The notes below the pieces were generated by a model. It worked only from the letters and a program-made list of their open reading frames with translations. It did no database searches and had not been told where the DNA came from. Shown in pieces: positions 60,004 to 64,000 of a stretch of 64,000 bases of DNA (position 1 is its first letter; every line of letters begins with the position of its first letter). The position numbers were made by a program, and so were the translations under genes. The DNA comes from Paractinoplanes toevensis (GTDB lineage Bacteria > Actinomycetota > Actinomycetes > Mycobacteriales > Micromonosporaceae): the NCBI RefSeq assembly GCF_018332695.1, contig NZ_BOQN01000066.1:1-64000 (forward strand). The letters are read 5' to 3'.

Positions 60004-61413
60004 ATGTCCACCTCAACCGCCGTACGCCCGCAGGCCTCCCGGCCCGCCCGCCGCCCACGCCCGCTGGCGGCGGTCATCGCCGCCGTCGGCATCCCGACCT
60101 TCATGGTCACTCTCGACAACCTGGTGGTCAGCACCGCGCTGCCGGTGATCCGCGACGATCTGAACGCGTCGCTCACCGAGCTCCAGTGGTTCGTCAACGC
60201 CTACACGCTGCCGTTCGCCGCGTTCCTGCTGACCGCGGCCGCGCTGGGCGACCGTCTCGGCCGGCGCCGCATGTTCATCGCCGGCATCACCGTCTTCACC
60301 CTGGCCTCGGCCGCGGCCGGCCTGGCCACCGACAGCTGGCAGCTGACCCTGGCCCGGGCGGTGCAGGGCCTGGGCGGCGCGGCCGTCGCACCCCTGGCGC
60401 TGACGCTGCTGGCCCAGGCCGTCCCCGACCGGCTGCGCACCGCGGCGGTGGGTATCTGGGGCGGCATCAGCGGTCTCGGCGTCGCGGTCGGCCCGGTGGT
60501 CGGCGGCGCGGTCGTCCAGGGCCTCGACTGGCACTGGATCTTCTGGCTGAACGTGCCGGTCGGCGTCGTGGCGGTCGTCCTGGCCGTCACCGTTCTGGAC
60601 GAGTCCCGCGGCGGCGCCCGGCGCCTCGACCCGCTCGGCCTGGTCCTTTCCGCCGCCGGCATGCTCCTGCTGATCTGGGGAGTGGTGGACGGCCCGGACC
60701 ACGGCTGGAGCTCCGGCCGGGTGCTCGGCATGCTGATCGGCGGCGCGGTGCTGGTGACCGCGTTCCTGCTGTGGCAGTCCCGCAACACCGCGCCCATGCT
60801 GCCCCTGAGCCTGTTCCGCTCCCGGGGCTTCAGCCTGGTCAACCTGGTGACGCTGACCTTCTCGGCCGGCACGTTCGGCGCGGTGTTCCTGCTCGCCCAG
60901 TTCTTCCAGGTGGTCCAGGGGCTGAGCCCGCTCGACTCCGGCCTGCGCACCCTCCCCTGGACGATGGCCCCGATGATCGTCGCGCCACTGGCCGGCATCT
61001 TCGGCGACCGGCTCGGCCAGCGAAATCTGATCTTCGCCGGCCAGGTCCTGCTGGCCGGGGCGATCCTCTGGATGGGCATCGCCACCACCGCCACGGTCAG
61101 CTACTCCGACCTGGTGATCGCCTTCGCGATGGCCGGCGTGGGCATGGGCCTGACCTTCGCCCCGATCAGCACGATGGCCCTGGCCAGCGTCACCGAACAG
61201 CAGCGCGGCGTGGCGTCCGGCGCCAACAACACCATCCGCGAGCTGGGCGTGGCGGTCGGCGTGGCCGCCCTGGCCTCGGTCTTCAGCTCGTACGGCGGCT
61301 ACACCACGCACACGGCCTTCGTCGACGGCCTGCGCCCCGCGGTCTTCGTCGGAGCGGCGATCGTCGCGGCAGGCGCGGTGGCCGCCCTGTGGCTCCCCCG
61401 CCGGGCCGGCTGA
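60004..61413 (+). CDS. MFS drug exporter (DHA2/EmrB-QacA type, 14 TM)
   Basis: 469 residues. Motif A is GDRLGRRRMFIAG near residues 80-92, TFMVTLDNLVVSTALPVI is the motif D1 region, and GPVVGGAVVQGLDWHWIFWLNVPVG is motif C of drug-proton antiporters. Fourteen membrane segments fit the DHA2 family. It should export toxic compounds with proton antiport, repressed by the divergent TetR. GGGGAGC precedes the ATG. Confidence 0.93.
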   Translation: MSTSTAVRPQASRPARRPRPLAAVIAAVGIPTFMVTLDNLVVSTALPVIRDDLNASLTELQWFVNAYTLPFAAFLLTAAALGDRLGRRRMFIAGITVFTLASAAAGLATDSWQLTLARAVQGLGGAAVAPLALTLLAQAVPDRLRTAAVGIWGGISGLGVAVGPVVGGAVVQGLDWHWIFWLNVPVGVVAVVLAVTVLDESRGGARRLDPLGLVLSAAGMLLLIWGVVDGPDHGWSSGRVLGMLIGGAVLVTAFLLWQSRNTAPMLPLSLFRSRGFSLVNLVTLTFSAGTFGAVFLLAQFFQVVQGLSPLDSGLRTLPWTMAPMIVAPLAGIFGDRLGQRNLIFAGQVLLAGAILWMGIATTATVSYSDLVIAFAMAGVGMGLTFAPISTMALASVTEQQRGVASGANNTIRELGVAVGVAALASVFSSYGGYTTHTAFVDGLRPAVFVGAAIVAAGAVAALWLPRRAG

Positions 61414-61682
61414 CCGGCCGAGCTGCGGCGACGCAACCGCTGTGCGGTGGCGTCGCCGCTGCAGGCCTCACCAGTTTCGCCCGATTCATCAGGTGAGCAG
61501 ACCGGCAATGTGGCCGCCCGGCGGAGCCTATGCCATTACGCTGGAATCTGGAATAACGTGGCCGTTCGGGCAGTCACCCGGAGGTGGGGCCGACCGTTTA
61601 GGCAACTGAAACCGCCGTAGGGTGGCGTCGACCGCATTTAGAATGGGCGGGCGGCCAAACCAAGATTCATACAGGAGACGTC
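61414..61682. other. Gene-poor stretch after the MFS transporter
   Basis: No large gene between the MFS stop and the micro-ORF at 61683. CAACTGAAACCGCCGTA and TAGAAT (about 61639) may be a promoter for the first micro-ORF. A short inverted GCGGCGAC/GTCGCCGC dyad (around 61424-61460) may terminate the MFS transcript. Confidence 0.5.
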
Positions 61683-61754
61683 ATGATTTATGAGATTCAT
61701 TTCGCCGCTCCCGTCGTTTCCCGAACGGGTGGCGAGGGCGGCAGCTTCCGCTGA
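61683..61754 (+). CDS. 23-residue micropeptide A
   Basis: ATG with an ideal AGGAGA site 7 nt upstream (acaggagacgtcATG). The peptide begins MIYEIHFAAPVVSR and ends TGGEGGSFR. It is followed 23 bp later by a perfect 11-bp hairpin, so a short transcript with its own terminator is likely. The IH ... V.SR ... GGEGG pattern recurs in the micro-ORF facing it. There is no known family I can name. It may be a signalling or modified peptide, a leader peptide or a toxin. Confidence 0.5.
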   Translation: MIYEIHFAAPVVSRTGGEGGSFR

Positions 61755-61777
61755 TCAAGGCAACCGCACCGCCGCTT

Positions 61778-61801
61778 GGCCGCGGCGGAGCCGCCGCGGC
61801 C
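61778..61801. terminator. Bidirectional hairpin between the two micro-ORFs
   Basis: GGCCGCGGCGG and CCGCCGCGGCC form an 11-bp perfect stem around AG. It lies 23 bp after micropeptide A and 29 bp after the end of the convergent micro-ORF B, in the right place to end both transcripts. Confidence 0.6.
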
Positions 61802-61830
61802 GACGCGGATCACGCCCACGAGAATGCGAA

Positions 61831-62040
61831 TCAAGCACTATTCAGAGCGACCGTCGCCAAGCCGACGAGGATCGCCGACAACAGCAGCGCGGCGGCCAGC
61901 AGGCCGTTCGGTCCGATCATTGCCGCCAGTCTTGACGACGTGTTGCCGCCCTCACCGCCCGAGCCCGGCGAGTTTCGGCCGGATCTACAGGCCTCCGGGC
62001 GCGGGCGAGAGAGCACCGTCTTCGGCGAATGGATCTGCAT
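61831..62040 (-). CDS. 69-residue micro-ORF B with C-terminal membrane segment
   Basis: Starts MQIHSPKTVLSRPRPEACRS, has GSGGEGGN in the middle, and ends in a single hydrophobic helix (GLLAAALLLSAILVGLATVALN). The first half resembles micropeptide A (QIH..KTV.SR..GGEGG versus EIH..APVVSR..GGEGG). An AAAGG-like site lies 12 nt upstream. A membrane-anchored small protein is likely if it is expressed. Confidence is limited by its size. Confidence 0.45.
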   Translation of the reverse strand: MQIHSPKTVLSRPRPEACRSGRNSPGSGGEGGNTSSRLAAMIGPNGLLAAALLLSAILVGLATVALNSA

Positions 62041-62295
62041 GATGATCGCCTTTGCCTACGTTGATCGATCGAGTGCAATGTAACCTTCCGTAGCATGCGA
62101 GACCTCCCTCCCCGGAGCAACGGTTACCTGCCGGTATCAAACCGCTGCGTGAAATGTGGCACGTCCCCTCCCGCGATCGCGGACTCCATGGCATGAACGG
62201 CTTCGACAGCCAACCGAACAGCGGACACCGGACGGTGCGGTTCACTCGCTAGGGTATTTATCCTCCGCGGACTGCTTGGCATCATTGGTAGATCA

Positions 62296-63243
62296 ATGCA
62301 GTCGGGGGTGGGAGCACTGTCATCGTCAACGACCGAGCCGGCGAAATCCGCTCGGTCGAAGAAGCCGGCGATTCTCGCGCTCACCTTTTCCGCCACAGTT
62401 CTTGGCATCGTCGCGAATATCACCCAACTCGGAGTCTTTCCGACTCGCGTCGCCCGGGCGCTTCTGATCGCAGTAGTTCTGACTGGACTGCTGTATCTCG
62501 TCATCAAGGCCTGGCAGTTCTACTTCGTGGAGAAGGTTCGCGAACTTCGAGCACAACTCGACGATGAGGCCGAGAAACTAACTCACGTTCGCTCGGCGCA
62601 TCAGCGTTGCCTGGAAGCAATCGAAAGAATTAGTGATCGGGAAAAACCGCTGTTCTCCGAAACTCTTGAGGTCACGGTGTGCGTCGGTAAGGACGACGAC
62701 ACGGACCTTATTATCGAGAAACGGGTTACCACTCCTGAGCCGCTGGTCACGAACAGGACCATGCGCCCGATCGTACCGACCTATCGCGAGCAGATCGCCA
62801 GCCTCGACGCGCTCGGTTTTACAGTACAGCGTGACGGTGGCCAGATAACCTTCATTCCGCTACGGGAGCAAATCAACAAAATCAAGGTCTGGCTCGTCTT
62901 CGATCCACCGATGTCGGCGAAAACAGAATGGCGCGTGGAGTACCGGCCGAAGGGCCTCTGGCGGCCGCTCCGTGAGCGCGGCTTCGATGAATTGGGTTGG
63001 GATGATCGCCTGCAAACCACCAATGGGACGCCGTCGGCTTTTACCAGCTTCACGGCAGTATTCAAATTTCCGGAAGGGGATCAGCCGCCGAGCGTCAAGG
63101 AACGGCACGGCCACGGTCAGTTGACCAAGCCGGAACAGAAGCCTGATCGGACGTGGGAGGTCACGTGGCGTGATGAGCACCCTTCCGGCCGCCGCTATGA
63201 CTGGGACATCACGCAGCCTCCACGGGGCACTCGGCAGCAGTAG
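62296..63243 (+). CDS. Orphan two-TM protein with coiled coil and C-terminal soluble domain
   Basis: 315 residues, noticeably AT-richer than its neighbours, with many ATT, AAA, GAA and AGA-like codons. Two TMs (ILALTFSATVLGIVANITQLGVF and VARALLIAVVLTGLLYLVIKAW) are followed by a coiled coil (VEKVRELRAQLDDEAEKLTHVRSAHQRCLEAIERI). A C-terminal domain of about 180 residues has a mixed alpha/beta look and several Trp and charged residues (WRVEYRPKGLWRPLRERGFDELGW). I do not recognise a family. The composition suggests recent gain. A defence or envelope-stress role is possible but unsupported. Confidence 0.7.
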   Translation: MQSGVGALSSSTTEPAKSARSKKPAILALTFSATVLGIVANITQLGVFPTRVARALLIAVVLTGLLYLVIKAWQFYFVEKVRELRAQLDDEAEKLTHVRSAHQRCLEAIERISDREKPLFSETLEVTVCVGKDDDTDLIIEKRVTTPEPLVTNRTMRPIVPTYREQIASLDALGFTVQRDGGQITFIPLREQINKIKVWLVFDPPMSAKTEWRVEYRPKGLWRPLRERGFDELGWDDRLQTTNGTPSAFTSFTAVFKFPEGDQPPSVKERHGHGQLTKPEQKPDRTWEVTWRDEHPSGRRYDWDITQPPRGTRQQ

Positions 63244-63307
63244 GTTCCCGTTACCCGGCAGGACCGGCACGACCTACCGGTGGGCTGCCCACGAGTAGCC
63301 GCTGCGA

Positions 63308-63802
63308 TTAGCGGCCGGTCACGCCGTCGATGAGCTCGCGCAGGATGTCGGCGTGCCCGGCGTGCCGCACGGTCTCGCCGGTCATGTGGGCGAGCACCCA
63401 CCGCAGCGTGCGCGCCTCGCCGTTCACCGGGCTCGCGGTGCGGGACTCCGGGCCGCCGGCCGCGCGGATGAGCGCGTCGCTGTCGGCGATCGCCGCCCGA
63501 TAGCCGGCGATGACCTCCTCCGCCGACCGCCCCGGGGCGACCACCATGTCGAAGTCGACCTCGGCGAACCGCTGATCACCGGCCACCGTGTACCCGAACC
63601 AGTACCGCTCGGCGTCGGTCAGGTGCTGCACCAGCCCCAGCAGCGTGGTGTCGGAGACGACCAGCCTGCGGCGCAACTGCTCGTCGTCCAGGCCGCCGAC
63701 CTTCTTCAGCACACAGGACCGGGCGAACGACAGGAACGCCAGGGCGGTGTCCAGCTCGCCGTCGTCATCGAGCGGCACCCGTTCCCGCTGCGTTTCGAGC
63801 AC
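63308..63802 (-). CDS. DinB/DUF664 family (mycothiol-transferase-like) protein
   Basis: 164 residues. Metal ligands are QHLTDAERYWF (His near 59) and HMTGETVRHAGHADILREL (His near 138, 146, 149), the DinB/DUF664 three-His pattern. Family members in actinobacteria are mycothiol-dependent S-transferases for detoxification. It is a single gene, divergent from the methyltransferase at the window end. Confidence 0.88.
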   Translation of the reverse strand: MLETQRERVPLDDDGELDTALAFLSFARSCVLKKVGGLDDEQLRRRLVVSDTTLLGLVQHLTDAERYWFGYTVAGDQRFAEVDFDMVVAPGRSAEEVIAGYRAAIADSDALIRAAGGPESRTASPVNGEARTLRWVLAHMTGETVRHAGHADILRELIDGVTGR

Positions 63803-63852
63803 GGCGAGATGTTATCCGATCCCGGCCGCCGTCGCCGGTAGCGTGCATCTGC

Positions 63853-64000
63853 ATGGATGATCTGGTTCGGCAGACCCGCTACTGGGACACGGCCGGCGCG
63901 ACCAAGACCTTCACCCATCCACTCGAGACCGGGTGGCTGGCCGGAGTCGACCGAACGGCGCGTGTCCTCGACTACGGCTGCGGCTACGGCCGGGTCATGG
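63853..64000 (+). CDS. Class I SAM-dependent methyltransferase (5' part only)
   Basis: Forty-nine codons are visible, then the window ends. The N-terminus is VRQTRYWDTAGATKTFTHPLE and motif I, VLDYGCGYGRVM, binds S-adenosylmethionine. Acceptor unknown. Confidence 0.8.
   Translation, partial: MDDLVRQTRYWDTAGATKTFTHPLETGWLAGVDRTARVLDYGCGYGRVM

Noticed and set aside
61690..61935. An 81-codon frame overlapping micropeptide A in another frame
   Set aside because: Its ATG is 12 nt from the ribosome site against 7 for micropeptide A, and it runs through the hairpin with Arg-rich, unbiased sequence.
62124..62507. A minus-strand frame over the start of the orphan membrane protein
   Set aside because: No ribosome site and no hydrophobic or domain pattern; the plus-strand gene has two clear membrane segments and a coiled coil.

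Overview
The window reads as chromosomal DNA of a high-GC Gram-positive actinomycete, most likely a Micromonosporaceae-type organism such as Actinoplanes or Micromonospora (inferred from gene families and codon use, not from a search). Codons are strongly G/C-ended and many genes start with GTG, sometimes without a ribosome binding site. Lineage-typical families are present: DUF6230/DUF6114, an SCO5389-like protein, an F420-dependent oxidoreductase, a maltokinase-cap protein and a DinB/DUF664 protein. I see no rRNA, tRNA, CRISPR array, transposase or prophage.

Layout. 0-10 kb: a nucleotidyltransferase; a MarR/quinone-oxidoreductase divergent pair; a secreted polysaccharide pair (alginate lyase plus ricin-B/beta-helix protein) behind a LacI-type operator; a zinc alcohol dehydrogenase divergent from a TetR gene; a TetR-plsC operon; a DUF4037 gene. 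10-24 kb: a secreted SGNH hydrolase, a membrane protein, a two-gene molybdenum hydroxylase, two histidine kinases in one operon without a response regulator, a class A penicillin-binding protein, and a DUF6230-DUF6114 pair. 24-33.7 kb: PEP-mutase-like enzyme, YcnI copper protein, OmpR/HK two-component system divergent from a LolA-fold protein, trpB-trpA-gntR, and a nickel/cobalt permease behind a Nur-like box. 33.7-42 kb: tyrosine phosphatase, SCO5389-like protein, AAA+/TPR pair, epoxide hydrolase and MarR gene each preceded by a 15-bp iteron array, M1 peptidase, and an NlpC/P60 hydrolase under a c-di-AMP riboswitch. 42-49.4 kb: blaI-blaR-like pair divergent from cydA-cydB-cydDC. 49-61.4 kb: alpha/beta hydrolase, TetR, Alg13/Alg14-like pair, S9 peptidase, thiolase/TetR, maltokinase-cap protein, NAD(P)-binding protein/MarR, F420 oxidoreductase, dihydropteroate synthase, TetR/MFS pump. 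61.4-64 kb: a gene-poor stretch with two convergent micro-ORFs, an AT-richer orphan membrane protein, a DinB protein and a methyltransferase cut by the window end.

The commonest motif is a regulator transcribed away from its target with paired palindromes between them. Such sites are legible at eight or more loci. The least explained signals are the two 15-bp iteron arrays flanking the MarR/epoxide-hydrolase divergon, a 49-bp palindromic element found once in non-coding DNA and once in frame inside the linker of a fused CydDC protein, and the two look-alike micropeptides facing each other across a hairpin.
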